From Cryptomeria japonica (taxonomy: Eukaryota > Streptophyta > Pinopsida > Cupressales > Cupressaceae): 64,000 bases of DNA. Positions 52,170 to 64,000 of this stretch are shown one piece after another (position 1 is the first letter of the stretch; the number at the start of each line of letters is the position of its first letter). The stretch covers positions 718,291,867 through 718,355,866 of the forward strand of contig NC_081413.1 of assembly GCF_030272615.1 (NCBI RefSeq), given 5' to 3'. The notes beneath the pieces are model-generated. The model saw only the letters and a program-made list of their open reading frames with translations. It searched no databases and was not told the origin of the DNA. The position numbers and the translations under genes were made by a program.

Positions 52170-53959
52170 CATTGACATACAAGACTCCTGTAAAAGGAAA
52201 AGGGTAGGGAAGGAAGTGCAAACAAATGAGCCTCAGTATTCTCCATCTCAATCCCCTATCCACATAGGAGATGAGTAGGTGGTGGCTAAACAATTGTTAC
52301 AGTTAGGGAGTTTCAGGGAGATTGCCTACACATATGAGGAGACACAAGAGGGGATGCCAGAGAGCCACCTAGTGCTGAAATGAACTTGACTGATGGTGAG
52401 CTTAAGGGTAAAGAGTTAGACCTTACTGTCAAGCAAGCTAGTGAGGATTTTCTGGTTGATAGTAACTTTGTTACAACAGGGAACTTCACGCAGTTTGTAT
52501 GGAAGCAAAACATGGAACAATTCAAAGCCAAATGTGAACAAAGGAAGAGTGAGAAGCCTCACAGAGATGTAACTCAGGTAGAGGAAGAGGTGAAACAAGA
52601 GATGATTGAAGAGTTCAAGACCATTACCCGTGAAAAGGGAAGAAAGATGGTATCAAAAGCTGGTGTTTTAATCCTCCCTCAGTGGGATATAGTTGATGCT
52701 CTTGTACTTGAAGCAGTCAAAAAGGAAACTAAACCCATGGAAGGAGTGACCTTCAGCAGAGATAATGTTGCTTTAGTCATGTGGTCACTGAAGAAGGATG
52801 AAAGTAAAAGAAGAAAAGATGTATCAGATTCTAGTCTCCTAGGAGGCATGATTGTAAAAAGAGACCAAGATATAGGAGTGGTGGAAGCTGCAAGAACAGT
52901 CTTAGAAACTGCAAAGTTCAATGTAGCTATGGCAGAAAAGGAGGCAAAAGAAAAGGCCAATCTCCGATTAAAATTGGAAACAATCTTAAAGGCTCACAAT
53001 GAGACCAAAGAAGGAGTAGCCAACAAAGATAGTATTATTGCTAGACTTCAGAGTCAGTTGGTAGGTCAGCACCATCAAGGTGAATCCTCCACTCTTATGA
53101 TAACCTCTTCTCTAGAAAGACCTCCACCTACAAGTCCTATCATATAATATCCCCCTTCTCCTATGGCTTCTAGTTTCTAGTCAGCTGAAACTGTCCAACA
53201 TGAGTTGGAAAAGTTGAAATAGGCTCAAGCCCTATTTGCAAGCAAATATGAGGAAAAGGTAAAAGCTACAATTTTGAAGTTTGTGATTCAGGTAAGCCCT
53301 CTAGCATTCACATTTCTATGAAGAGGATTCTGAATATTTTGATAGAATTAAGAGAAGATGAAACCACCTTGGAACCAATTTTTAATAAGTGGATGTCTAG
53401 AGGTAAGGAGTTAGAGCTCATGTGTTCATCCCATGTAGATGCAGAGGCAAATGACAATCTCAGGTCCACTAATGAATTCATAAAGAAAATGAATATACTC
53501 TCAGAAGAAAGGGAAGGTGTAAAAAGAAAGGCCCAACTATATAGAAAAGAATATTCTGATCACAAAAATGAGATGTTTCCAGGAGGTTTTGTTGGTCCAA
53601 CTCAGTTAAAGGAGGAGAAAACATGGTTAGAAGAGCTGGATCACAACTTGTCCAAAAGGGTTAATGAAATCATTAACACTAATGACACTTCCTTATTTGT
53701 CAAGACAATTGAAGAGATTGAAAAGGTGAAATCACATTATAGTTTCATAGAAACAAAAATTAGGCAATTAAGGGTTACTTGGAAAAGGCTGGAAGGAATG
53801 AAGAAAAAAATTGTCAACTTCTCTTGGCTAAATGATAACGTGTTCCAAGAATGGAAGGATAAATATGCTAGACAAAAAGAAGGAGTTCCCAAACAGTTAG
53901 AAGATGTTGCAGTGGGACAACAAGTTGAAGAGGTCATTGATACCAAAAAAGACTTGTAA
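52170..53959 (+). pseudogene. Unknown long ORF of element D, part 2 (charged, coiled-coil-like)
   Basis: Resumes the frame cut by element C: the codon GAT-GTC is completed at 52170. A stop follows near 52276 and a frameshift near 52376. Long readable stretches are 52380-53147 and 53318-53959, in different frames. The protein is highly charged (K/E-rich), with helices likely to form coiled coils, e.g. around 52900-53040 and 53500-53850. No domain is recognised. Together with 9371-11208 it makes a product of roughly 1,200 residues. It lies upstream of the proposed primer-binding site of element D. Confidence 0.58.
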
Positions 53960-54747
53960 CTATTTCTTGGAGAAAATTGTGATTTGTAACAAACTTTTCT
54001 TAGGGTTGTTTGAAGCTTCTATGCATCCATAATGTTATAAATAGATACCAGGACTATTAGTAAATCATTACAAGAATTTTGTAAATAAACTCTGGCAAAA
54101 TATATTCAGGACCTTTTTCTTGTTTTAAGGAGGTTGCTCTGAGTTATGTAGTATTTTAAGGAGTGAATATGAATATACAAATCAAAGTTTTAGGCCTAAA
54201 ATTCCTTTGTCTTCTGGTGTGCATTCTTTAGTTTGTTGGTTTCATTTGGATAATCGATGGTTGTAGGAATGAGCATGGATTGTAAGGCAATCTTATAGAT
54301 GTTATTTCTTTCTTTTTATCTTCGGGAGAGGGATTAAATGTGCATGAAATACTTCTGTTAGAAAGTCTATTGTTTGTTGCTATGAATCTGATGAATTGTT
54401 TTAGTTGAATGGGAGAGGATCTATATATATGTTAGGCATGTATGGGATTCATAAAAGCCAAAAAGATGAGATGTATATGAGTGTTCTATTTTGAGAATTA
54501 TTGTTTGATTTAGGTGACTGTGTGGACCGGATAAGGCACTGGTTTACTGTGGATCTAAATTTCAAAGTGAAGATATTCATAGAAGGTATACCCACCTGAA
54601 CTTTGGATAAGTTCAAAGTGTAGAAGGTCTCAAAACCTTGTTATATGTTACTCTTGAGTTCCACTTCCTCGATCTTTTCATATGCTGACAGAGTTAATTT
54701 ATTTCTTATAGGAAGGATAGAAGGGAAATCAAAATTTGAGACTAACA
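53960..54747 (+). other. Proposed end of the element D 5' LTR
   Basis: Noncoding. It has a TATA-like site TATAAATAG at 54036-54044 and ends GACTAACA, a CA end, four bases before a primer-binding-like site. There is no G-rich polypurine tract after 53960 to mark an LTR start here. Confidence 0.45.
54036..54044 (+). promoter_or_regulatory. TATA-like box of element D
   Basis: TATAAATAG about 700 bp before the proposed LTR end and about 1 kb before the gag start. Position and sequence fit an LTR promoter; not proven. Confidence 0.45.
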
Positions 54748-54751
54748 AAAG

Positions 54752-54769
54752 TGGTGACTCTACTGGGGA
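54752..54769 (+). promoter_or_regulatory. Possible primer-binding site of element D
   Basis: TGGTGACTCTACTGGGGA. It resembles sites seen after 5' LTRs of Tat/Ogre-type elements, thought to use tRNA-Arg. This rests on recall of that pattern. Confidence 0.5.
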
Positions 54770-55060
54770 GAGTCATAGTCTGTATCTATGTTGTAGATTG
54801 GTGCCTGAATTAGTTCAGAAGTTGTTTGGATATCTGTGTTGTGGAAAATTGCCTAATCTCTTATTTGTGTTATCTCTCTCCTTGAAAATATTCATGATTT
54901 TTTTAAAAAAAATTGGCAAGTATTTTGTTTAAAGCTTGTTTTCTTATTTCCCACAGTCTTTTTGGGTGGTGACTCTGACAAGTATAACTAGTCCTTTTAA
55001 ATAAGTGAAACTCTTTTAAGAAAACAAGCATAGTGCAGAGGAAGGAACACCAGGTCTTTC

Positions 55061-57674
55061 ATGAAGTAGCATCCTCATGAGATATTGCAAGAGGGATTAC
55101 CTAAATAGTCACAGAGAGGCCAGAAAAGATTAGTTGTACATGAGCCATCTAATGCTGCTTGGGTACATAAGAGCATCAATACGAGTAAGTCATCTGAGAG
55201 ACCCGTCTATGCAAATTCAAATTCTTCTTCTTGTGAATCTGAGCATGATATTTTAGGTTTCCATTTTAGTTTGTTTGGGAATATTGAAGATGTTCAAGTT
55301 TTAAATCAGGGGATCTCCCATGCTAGTTTCTCTGGGAAGGATAGAAATAGTTCGAACATTAAGAGAGATTCTATACCTAGGACAATTGATAGAAACATCA
55401 GTTTAATTGATATTGACCAAGTCAATATGTTAGGCTCTGAATAAATCTTCCCTGATGAAGATAAGGTATCCCAAGAAATTGAAGTCTTGAATAGAAGAGT
55501 CCATCATTTAATTTCCTTAAGAACACAAAAGGAAGCAGATAAAGAAAGAGAAGTAAAAGAAAAATTGATGGAGAGAGACAGGCTTTTAAGACAGATAGCT
55601 GATCTTGAGTTATTTACCCAAGAGAAAGCCAAGAGTGAGGATGAAGGTCCAGTCATCAAGGAAATTCTAGTTCCCAAGACCAACCCTCCATACAAGTCTG
55701 TTGTGCAATTGAATAGGGAAGTCCTTAGTGAGCCATGACCTGCTAGAAATAATGTAGATAAGGGGAAGCATAAGTGCATGGAAGGTGGGTTTGGATCTAA
55801 GACTACATCAAAGATCTCTCACATGCTATCTACACATGAAAGAGAGATGGAGAGGATGAGGAAAGAGAAAGAAGATTTACAAATGGAGTTGGAAAAGGCT
55901 GAATTAGAAGCAGCCAATCAAGAAGTTAAAAGAAAGATTAATTATCTAAAATCTCCTCCTATAATTTCTCCCTCAGCAGACCTGAATAAACCCGTTCCTC
56001 AGCAAGCTTCACTCCCTCTAGTCAAAATTCAGTTAGCCTTGCCTATGAGTACTACCCCAGTTAATATAGCCCCTATTAATAACCAAGGTAACCACATCCC
56101 TCCAACTCATGGACCTAATGTAAGAATGAACATGGGAAATAATCTTGCTGCTAATCAATTATAGAGAAGACCCATTAATTTAGAACTATACAGAAAACTC
56201 TTCTTTGATGGAATCCCAGGGTACCCCAACCATGTTCCTACAGAATTAAGGGATAGACTCCACAAATTTGCTGGCAACAATGCAATCAGTGTAAAAGAGC
56301 ACTTAAAATATTTTGGTGACTTAATTAATGACAATGAAATAATAGATGAAGATGTCATCATGAAATTGTTTGTACAGTCCTTAGTAGATGATGCAAGGGA
56401 TTGGTATAGAGGTCTCCCTGTGAATAGTATTAGGTCTTGGAAAGATTTTTAAAACTACTTTCAAGAACAGTATGGTGACAAGACAAATGTGAGCTTTATG
56501 CTCAATGAGTTCAATAATATCAGAAAGTCTGATAATGAAATTGTCACAGACTTCAATGCCAGATTTTAGAAAGCAATGCATAGGCTATATCAGGTAATGA
56601 GGTTAGATGATAATATGTGTCTGAATACTTATTACAATGCCTTTGATTCTAAAATGGCCTATATTCTGAGGGATACAAATCCACATAGTCTGAGAGATGC
56701 ATTTAGAATTGCCATCAATGTGGAGAGTAATAGGAAAGCATCTGAGAAAGTCGGGAGAAGAACTTATGGTAGGCCGTGGCAAGAATAAAAACAAAAACCT
56801 AATAAAGTTTCTAAAAAAGAAGACAAAATAGAAAAATTAGTGACTGCTATGAAGGATCTTACTGCCAAGGTGAGTACAAATGATAAGCCTCATTACAATT
56901 GGCAAGACAGGCCCTATAGGTTGCATGATATGCCTTACAACACTACTTGGAAGGATGGCAAACCTCAAAATGAGAAGCCAAAAAATACTCAGAACCAAGA
57001 CACCCCAGATCCTTTAAAATGAGGAAATGTTCATAATATGGAGAATACTCCTTGGTTCATAGCTTGTGATGGACCACATTCTCCTCATCAATGTGATGTA
57101 GCTCAAGCCCTTGAAGAATCCATGAGACAAGAGGCTGAGCCTGATATAAATATTTTTGAAACTATCATAGAAAGTGATGATGAGTCATTACAAAGTGAGC
57201 TTAGTGAATGTGATGTGCTGAATAGTAAAAGGTCTTACCAAGGACAATTGTCACTTGATTGGCATCCCACTTTAAATGTTGTAACAATTGAAGATGAAGA
57301 AGTTCATCTCAGAAGACACGGTGATGAAGAAGTAAGAAATCTCACTAAGGCTGCCATAGCCAAAGCCAAGCACAACTATAATTTGATAAGTACTAAAAAG
57401 CATGGGGATCAAGGTGAACCTGGTTCAATTTTTATAAAAGAGATATCCCAGAAGAAAGTAGCAAGTAAAGCCACCTTGCCCCAAGATAGTCAAAAAGGGA
57501 ATGACCAATTAAAGGATACGGCCAAAGCTATGGATAATAAGGCTACTGGTGATATACAAGGAATTACTGCAATAAAGAAGGCAAGTCAGCCTAAGACAAA
57601 GAAAGTTAAGGCTAATACTGAGTTGATTAATAATTCCACATTTGATATGACTTGGGCTCTTACTCAGATGATAT
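55061..57674 (+). pseudogene. Ty3/gypsy gag of element D, about nine in-frame stops, 3' end lost
   Basis: One frame from ATG 55061, with no frameshift to 57674 but about nine stops (for example 55442, 55736, 56162, 56786, 57020). The first part has a charged coiled-coil segment (55487-55930). A retrotransposon gag domain follows at about 56190-56600 (FVQSLVDDARDWYRGLP, then the YFQEQYG region). A partial Cys/His finger (CDGPHSPHQC) is at about 57060. The frame runs into a truncated copia LTR at 57675, so the protease and pol are missing. The start codon choice is tentative because a stop follows it closely. Confidence 0.78.
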
Positions 57675-58417
57675 ATCATGGGAAATGTGATCAAGGAGAT
57701 TAAGCGGCTAGAAGATTGTTTATAAATAAGGAACTATTGACAAACAATGTATGTGGGCAAGTGTATGCATAGGGATGCTACATAGTGATTACCGAGCACA
57801 GAAGCTTGAAGACCTGTTAGAATAACAGATTATTGATGCCCAGCAGATAGACAATATTAGCTCTATGTCTAGATTGTATTGGACAAATAAGAATCTACTT
57901 TAGCATTTTAGATGTGAAGTTGCAGATAGATTGTATTACTATTATTTTGTGAAAGTGACAGGAAATCTCTTAACCGAGTGGACTTAACAGTCTTATATGT
58001 AAATCCTCTAACAAGGTGACATTCTGATTGAGTGTTTGAAATCCTTTGACAAGGTCACTTCTAACAAAGTGAAGGTCCTAACAGATCTGAGGGAAATCCC
58101 TTAACTGGGTCACATCTAGCAATGTGTTTGTAATCTTTAACAGGATTTGCTTTTAACTGAGCATACTCTAGAAGAGTATATTTCTTAGTGGGTCCGAAAT
58201 CCCACAGCGGTTTTTCCCTATTTGGGTTTCCATGTTAAATCTAGTGTTATGAGGTTTATATTGTTCATATGCTTTTGAGTTTGCATGTTTGACAGTTTTT
58301 GATTATATGACTGATATATGTTACCGAGGTTGAATCTAATGTTTTTATGGATGATTAAGTTTGTATGATTCACCCCCCCCCCCTCTCATCTTGTTGGCTA
58401 TTGGATCTGTACTTATA
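57675..58417 (+). repeat. 5' LTR remnant of copia element E
   Basis: Begins at ATCATGGGAAATG, matching 63883; contains a C-run at 58371-58384 and ends near CTTATA (expected CTTACA). Confidence 0.8.
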
Positions 58418-58419
58418 TT

Positions 58420-58431
58420 AAGTATCAGAAC
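58420..58431 (+). promoter_or_regulatory. Decayed primer-binding site of E (tRNA-iMet)
   Basis: AAGTATCAGAAC against the expected TGGTATCAGAGC: three mismatches. Confidence 0.6.
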
Positions 58432-58500
58432 TATCAATTGACATTAGAGCATTAGACTGCGAAAGGAAAGTTTAAAGGCACTTGAGTTAAAGATCCAAAG

Positions 58501-61500
58501 ATGTATAAGAGGGATGCACCTAAGCTGAATAAGTCAAGTTTCTCTACATGGCAGAAAAGGATGAAGCTACATCTATCAGGAGTTTGAGAATATGCTATAT
58601 ACTATCTGGAGAATGATTTTGTTGCGCCAGGCACCTATCCATTGACTATGGAAGAGATAAAGGCGAAGCAAGAACATATTCAAGCAATGATTGAAATAAC
58701 ATCTGCATTGACTGATTCTGAGTTTAATGATCTAGTAGGCTGCAATGATGCAAAGGCAATGTGGACTAAGCTCATATCTGTATATGGAGGAGATGAAAAT
58801 GTTCAAAGAGCAAAAGTTGATAGTCTAAGAGGACAACTTGAATCTATGAGGATGAATGAAGGTGAGAACATAACCTAGTACAGTACAAGACTAAAGGAGA
58901 TTGTAAATCAAATCAAAGGAGTAAGAGGAACTATTGAAGAAAAGGATGTGACAAGTAAGTTGTTAAGAACCCTTTTACCTACCTATGTAATCCGAGTCTC
59001 TGCAATCAATGAATTAAGGTCTGTACCTAATATGCCAGTTTCCTTGGATGCTACTATTGGTAAGCTACATGCATTTGAGTTAAGTAATTTTGATAACAGT
59101 GGGTCATCGGTAAATAAAGTTGAATTTGCATTTAGTTCTTTTCATCTGAATGAATCTAATGATTACAATGAAAGAAAGTATAAGTACAATGAAGGAGATC
59201 ATAGTGGAGCAAGTGAAAGATTTCAGAAGAACATGGAGGAGTTACACAAACTGTATGAAGAAATCAAAAAGCAAGAAGAGTTTGAAGCACTATTGGCCAA
59301 AAGGTTACCGAGAGGCAAAGGTAAGTATAAAGGAAAACTACCTTTGAAATGTTTCAATTGTGATAAGATTGGACATATGGCTTCTAACTATCCTGACAAA
59401 GATTTCATTGAAAAGAGAGATTACCGAGATGAAAGATAGAAAGATAATCATTACAGATGACACCGAGACTTCAGAAGAAGAAAGACATGCTTAATTGCTG
59501 ATGAGGAATCTGAAGATGATAAATCAGATGAAACTCATATAGAGGAATTTGTTTATGTGGCTATCAAGGATGGATCAGATGAAGAAAGGTATGAAGAAAA
59601 AGCCTTAATATCTCACATAAACACTAATGATTCTTGGATTATAGATAATGGATGTTCACATCATATGACAGGAGATAAACACAAATTTGTTATGTTAGAA
59701 GATTATGATGGAGGCTATGTTAGATTTGGTAATGATGCACCATGTCCGGTAAGAGGTAAAGGATCCATAACACTTCTTGATAAAGAAAGATGAAATGATG
59801 TTTATTGGGTTGAAGGTTTGAAATATAATTTGTTGAGTGTAGCACAGCTAAACAACATAGGTTACTGAATAGAATTTCAAAAAGGAATTGTCAAAGTTCA
59901 TGACAAGAATGGAAAGTTAGCTGCTACCGGGACACAAACAAAAGGTAATACATTTCACCTTGACTCAACTCACAATAAGTGTTTGCATGCAAAGATTGAT
60001 AATACTTGGTTATGGCATAAAAGGTTTTGTCTTGTTAATTTTGATAATCTGATCAAGATAAGTAAGAAGCACAGAGTAAGCGGTCTACCGAGTATTGAAA
60101 AACCTGAGAATGCTATGTGCCAAGGATGCCAGATGGGTAAGATGAAAAGAACCAGCTTTACAAGTAAGTCCTACACTTCTAAGGGAATTTTTGATCTTGT
60201 GCACACTGATCTTTGTGGTCCTATGAAAGTTCAAAGTTATTATGGTGATAAGTATTTCATATTATTTGTGGATGACTATTCAAGGATGATTTTAGTAATG
60301 TTTTTAAAAGAAAAATCAGAAGCTTTTCAAATGTTTAAGTGGTACAAGGCTAGAGTTGAAAATGAAACAGGAAGACAACTAAAATGTCTTAGATCAGATA
60401 GAGGAGGAGAGTTCACATCTGATGAGTTCAACCTATTTTGCAATGATCATGGTATTAAAAGACAAGTCTCTGCAACAAGAACTCCACAACAAAATGGAAT
60501 AGCTGAAAGAAGAAATAGATCTATTGTGGATTGTGCTAGAACACCGATGATTGAGAAGAAGGTTCCACAAACATTGTGGAGAGAAGTAATAAGCACAGCT
60601 ATTTACACCTTGAACTGAGTTCAATTGAAGAAAGGTACTTTGAAGACACCTTAGGAAATCTGGTATGGAAAGAAACCTAATGTAAGTTATTTTAAGATCT
60701 TTGGAAGTAAATGCTATGTTCATAAAGATGATAGAAATGGCAAGTTTAATCAGAAAAGTGAAGAAGGAACATTTCTAGGATATTCTTCTAGAAGCAAAGC
60801 ATTTAAATGTCTGATCAAATCATCTAACAAAATAGTAGAAAGTGCAAATGTGAAAATAGATGAATTTATAGAAAGAATTGATGAAGGGAATTTCAAAGAA
60901 CCGGAAGAATATGATGAATTTGTCTATGTGCAACCGAGAAGTCCTACCGAGATAACTGTTGAAGAAAATGAAGAAAATATCCAGTTATTGAGTGATGAAG
61001 AAGATCATACAGAGCCTACCGAGCCTGTATTAACCAAGTATGTCAGAAGACACCATGTACCAAGTCAGATTATAGGAGATAAGGATGATCCAGTGATGAC
61101 AAGGAACAAACTCAGACAGAACACATGCTTGATATCTGAATTTGAACTGAGAATAGTGAAAGAGGCATTTAACAGTGAAGATTAGATAAATGCTATGACT
61201 GAAGAGATTGATCAAATCAAGAATGACACATGGACATTGGTCCCAAGACCGAAGGACAAAAATGTAATCGGTACAAAGTGGATCTTCAGAAACAAGCTAA
61301 ATGAGAAAGGTGAGGTCATTCAGAACAAAGCAAGATTGGTTTGCAAAGGTTATGCCCAAGAAGAAGGAATTGATTATGGTGAGACTTTTGCACCTATTGC
61401 TAGACTTGAAGGAGTTAGAATATTGTTGGCATATGCTGCTTTCAAGAACTTCAAGGTATATCAAATGGATGTCAAATCTGCATTTTTGAATGGAATATTA

Positions 61501-62673
61501 GAAGAAGTTTTCATTGAACAACCTGAAGGATTTGTTGATGACAATAATAAAGATCAGGTATGTAAATTGAACAAAGCTTTATATGGTCTGAAACAAGCAC
61601 CTAGAGCATGGTATGAAAGATTGCACTCTTATTTGATTAAGATTGGCTTTATAAGGACACGTGAGAACAACAACATGTACATGAAGAATGATGAAAATGG
61701 AATACTAATCTCAGCCATATTTGTTGATGATATTATATTTTGCGGAAATGACTCTTTATGCAAGAACTTTGGAAATGAAATGAGCAAAGAATTTGAGATG
61801 TCATTAATTGGTGAGATAAAGTATTTTATAGGCTTATAGATACTGCAAATGAAAAATGAGATATTCATTACTCAATCCAAATACATAAAGGAAATCTTGA
61901 AGAAATTTGGAATGGAGGATTCAAAGCCAGTAAGTACTCCCATGACTACCAACTGTAAACTATCAAAGAATGATGAATCTGTATCTGTTGATGAGACACT
62001 CTACCAATCCATGATTGGAAAACTACAATATGTTGTTCATAGCAGGCCAGATATAGCACATGCAGTAGGTATTGTTGCAATATTCTCTGTAGATCCTAAG
62101 GAAATACACATGACAACAATCAAAAGAATTTTTAGATACTTGAAAGACACTGAAGATTATGGCTTAGTATATCAGAAAGGAAATGATTTTGATCTAAAAG
62201 TTTATACTGATGCTGATTGGGCAGGCAACATTGATGATAGAAAAAGCACAAGTGGAGGAGCTTTCTTCTTAGGAGAAAGACTAGTGAGTTGGCTTAGCAA
62301 AAAACAAGGATGTGTTTCTCAGTCAACAGCCGAAGCTGAATATGTTGCAGCAGCACTAAATTGTACCAACATTGCATGGATCAAACAACTATTGGAAGGT
62401 ATAAGTGAGAAAGTTACCAAGCCAGTAACTATATTCTGCGATAATACTAGTGCCATTAATATTTCAAAGAACCTTGTTATGCACTCTAAGACAAAGCACA
62501 TCTCTATCAAATATCATTATCTTAGAGAAGAAGCTCAAGAGAAGAAAGTGGTGTTGGAATATGTCAACACAAAGGAGAAAATAGCTGATATCTTCACCAA
62601 GCCACTACCAAAGGACACTTTTGAATATCTTAGAAGTAAGTTAGGGGTCCTACCCCTATCTTTTACTCAATGA
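58501..62673 (+). pseudogene. Copia gag-pol polyprotein, ten in-frame stops, no frameshift
   Basis: One continuous frame of about 1,390 codons from ATG 58501. Stops: TGA 58585, TAG 58876, TAG 59437, TGA 59458, TGA 59791, TGA 59866, TGA 60616, TAG 60652, TAG 61183, TAG 61837. Domains in copia order: gag; zinc knuckle with last Cys changed to Tyr (CFNCDKIGHMASNYP); protease with DNG in place of DSG (WIIDNGCSHHM); integrase zinc region and core (HTDLCGPM, SDRGGEF, QQNGIAERR); reverse transcriptase ([28 protein letters not shown]); RNase H (YTDADWAG, CDNTSAI, IADIFTKPL). Integrase before RT proves Ty1/copia. Inactive. Confidence 0.93.
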
Positions 62674-63160
62674 TCGAGTTTGGTGAAAGCATCACTTCGA
62701 TGACTCTATTGAATATCTTTTGGGGAGTTGATGCTGGAGTGATACACTTTAGAATGTTTTTCTGAAAGTGTATTGGAAATAATACTAGGATAATAAAGAA
62801 AATCATATAGGGAATAGGAATTGTAAACAAATGCTCTGACCGAGACTTAGTTGATACACAACAACAGGAAATAACTTCTTACAGAAAGAAATTTTGTTTT
62901 AGTTCTATTCTTTTTGGCATTGTTGTCAAAGGGGGAGAAGACCAAGAAGGAGAAGACCTACCCACGGGGAGAAGACCAAGAAGGAGAAGATCTACCAAAA
63001 GAGGAGAAGACCTGAGAAGACTGAGAGAAGACTACAGATTGAATTAAAGACTGAAAATAGAAGAGAAGTCTGATGTATGGGGGAGAGCATTTCTGCATTT
63101 CGGAATCACAACAATCCAAATTTTTTAAAGGTCAAATCAATTGGTTTTGCCATCAATGCC
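62674..63160 (+). other. 3' untranslated region of E with purine-rich repeats
   Basis: Noncoding. At 62930-63030 a GGAGAAGACC-type purine motif is repeated several times (unit about 33 bp). Confidence 0.6.
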
Positions 63161-63172
63161 AAAGGGGGAGAT
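63161..63172 (+). promoter_or_regulatory. Polypurine tract of E
   Basis: AAAGGGGGAGAT directly precedes the LTR start TGTTGG. Confidence 0.88.
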
Positions 63173-64000
63173 TGTTGGCAATATTACAAGGATATTGAGA
63201 AGGTTGTTGATACTTATGGACATAACTGGTTAAAGATGTTTTACTATCTTGATATTATTATTTTGTCATTGATGTCAAGAAATTGATTTTCTAATTCAGT
63301 ATGTTGTTGCCATATCTTAAGAAATATGATATGAAGATTATAAAGAAGTCGGCAAAGACACAGGAAAGAATATGATGAATAAGGGGATAAGTTATTCAAT
63401 GGGAAACTCTACCGAGTCAGAAAATGATGAGATCTTGATGTTTTAGATTGTTTTAACATCATACATATGTTGTAAAGTGTAAAGGTTAATACTATACTAT
63501 GTTATCAAACAAAGAACCTAGTCGGTAAACCCTAAGGTTATCACAATCGGTTAATGAAGACAGAATGTCTACCGAGTGAAGTTTAGCATTCACCGAGTTG
63601 TAACCGAGCTATAACAAAATGCATTTAATGTTTACATGTGATATTTAATGAAAGATGCTAATGAGCTGGAGTAGATCAATGATTGGCAAGTCGTAAAAGA
63701 AGTTTGTTAAACGAATCTAAGGCAATGGAGAGTCAGCAAGAAGATCTACAGCTTAGATTGAACTGTATTACCCTAACACAAGTTCCAAGGTGATTGTGCA
63801 AGTTCCAAGGTGGGGTAAAACATTTTCAGATTGAAAGATACAATGAACTTGGACAAGATTGAAGATCTGATGGCTATGATTGATCATGGGAAATGTGATC
63901 AAGGAGATTAAGCGGTTAGAAGATTGTTTATAAATAAGGAACTGTTGACAAACAATGTATGCGGGCAAGTGTATGCACAAGGATGCTACATAGTGATTAC
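63173..64000 (+). repeat. 3' LTR of copia element E (partial)
   Basis: Starts TGTTGGCAATATT after the polypurine tract. From 63883 it matches 57675 onward; its end lies outside the window. Confidence 0.88.

Larger units (their letters stand above)
57675..64000 (+). mobile_element. Ty1/copia retrotransposon E, 5' LTR truncated, 3' LTR cut by window edge
   Basis: Plus-strand copia element. The left LTR remnant (57675-58417) matches the right LTR from 63883 onward; the first ~710 bp of the LTR are missing on the left. Between the LTRs are a weak initiator-Met primer-binding site, one gag-pol frame and a polypurine tract. The 3' LTR starts TGTTGGCAAT at 63173 and runs off the window. E is the only element here with reverse transcriptase and integrase, but it has ten in-frame stops. 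Confidence 0.9.

Overview
The window is plant nuclear DNA, AT-rich, and almost entirely nested LTR retrotransposons. I found no intact host gene. The plant-type gag, Ty1/copia and plant mobile domain (PMD) proteins, 5-bp target-site duplications (TSDs), TG...CA LTR ends and plant primer-binding sites support this. A very large, repeat-rich genome such as a conifer would fit, but the sequence does not prove the clade.

Layout. 1-4561: 3' part of a plus-strand gag-only element (A1). 4996-5329: a complete 334-bp miniature LTR element (TRIM) whose LTRs carry a tRNA-like sequence with A and B boxes. 6347-7410: a solo LTR with TSD TGATC. About 7778-9030: a degenerate ~125-bp tandem array. From 9371: an old Ty3/gypsy-like element (D) with an unknown long ORF, later a primer-binding-like site (54752) and gag (55061-57674). 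Element C (11209-52164, minus, TSD GATGT) is inserted into the unknown ORF. C carries a long Q/P-rich ORF and, antisense to it, a decayed PMD gene. Two elements are inserted into C: a LARD-like element with 4.5-kb LTRs (19665-40083, minus, TSD GTAAA), and element B (41437-49720, minus, TSD GTAGG), which codes for a retropepsin plus G-patch-like protein. A second gag-only element, A2 (25871-33442, minus, TSD GTAAG), sits inside the LARD. The right edge is a Ty1/copia element E (57675-64000+), whose 5' LTR is truncated and fused to D's gag.

Order of events from nesting: D, then C, then LARD and B, then A2 inside the LARD. E came after D. Only E encodes reverse transcriptase. A, B, C and the LARD have no pol and must have moved with enzymes supplied in trans. 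A, B and C share nearly the same non-methionine primer-binding site. A and B also share GC-rich palindromic LTR blocks, which suggests a common helper system. Most ORFs are broken by in-frame stops with few frameshifts, as expected of silenced, methylated repeats decaying by C-to-T change.

All calls come from reading the sequence. Family names rest on recognised motifs, not on database searches.
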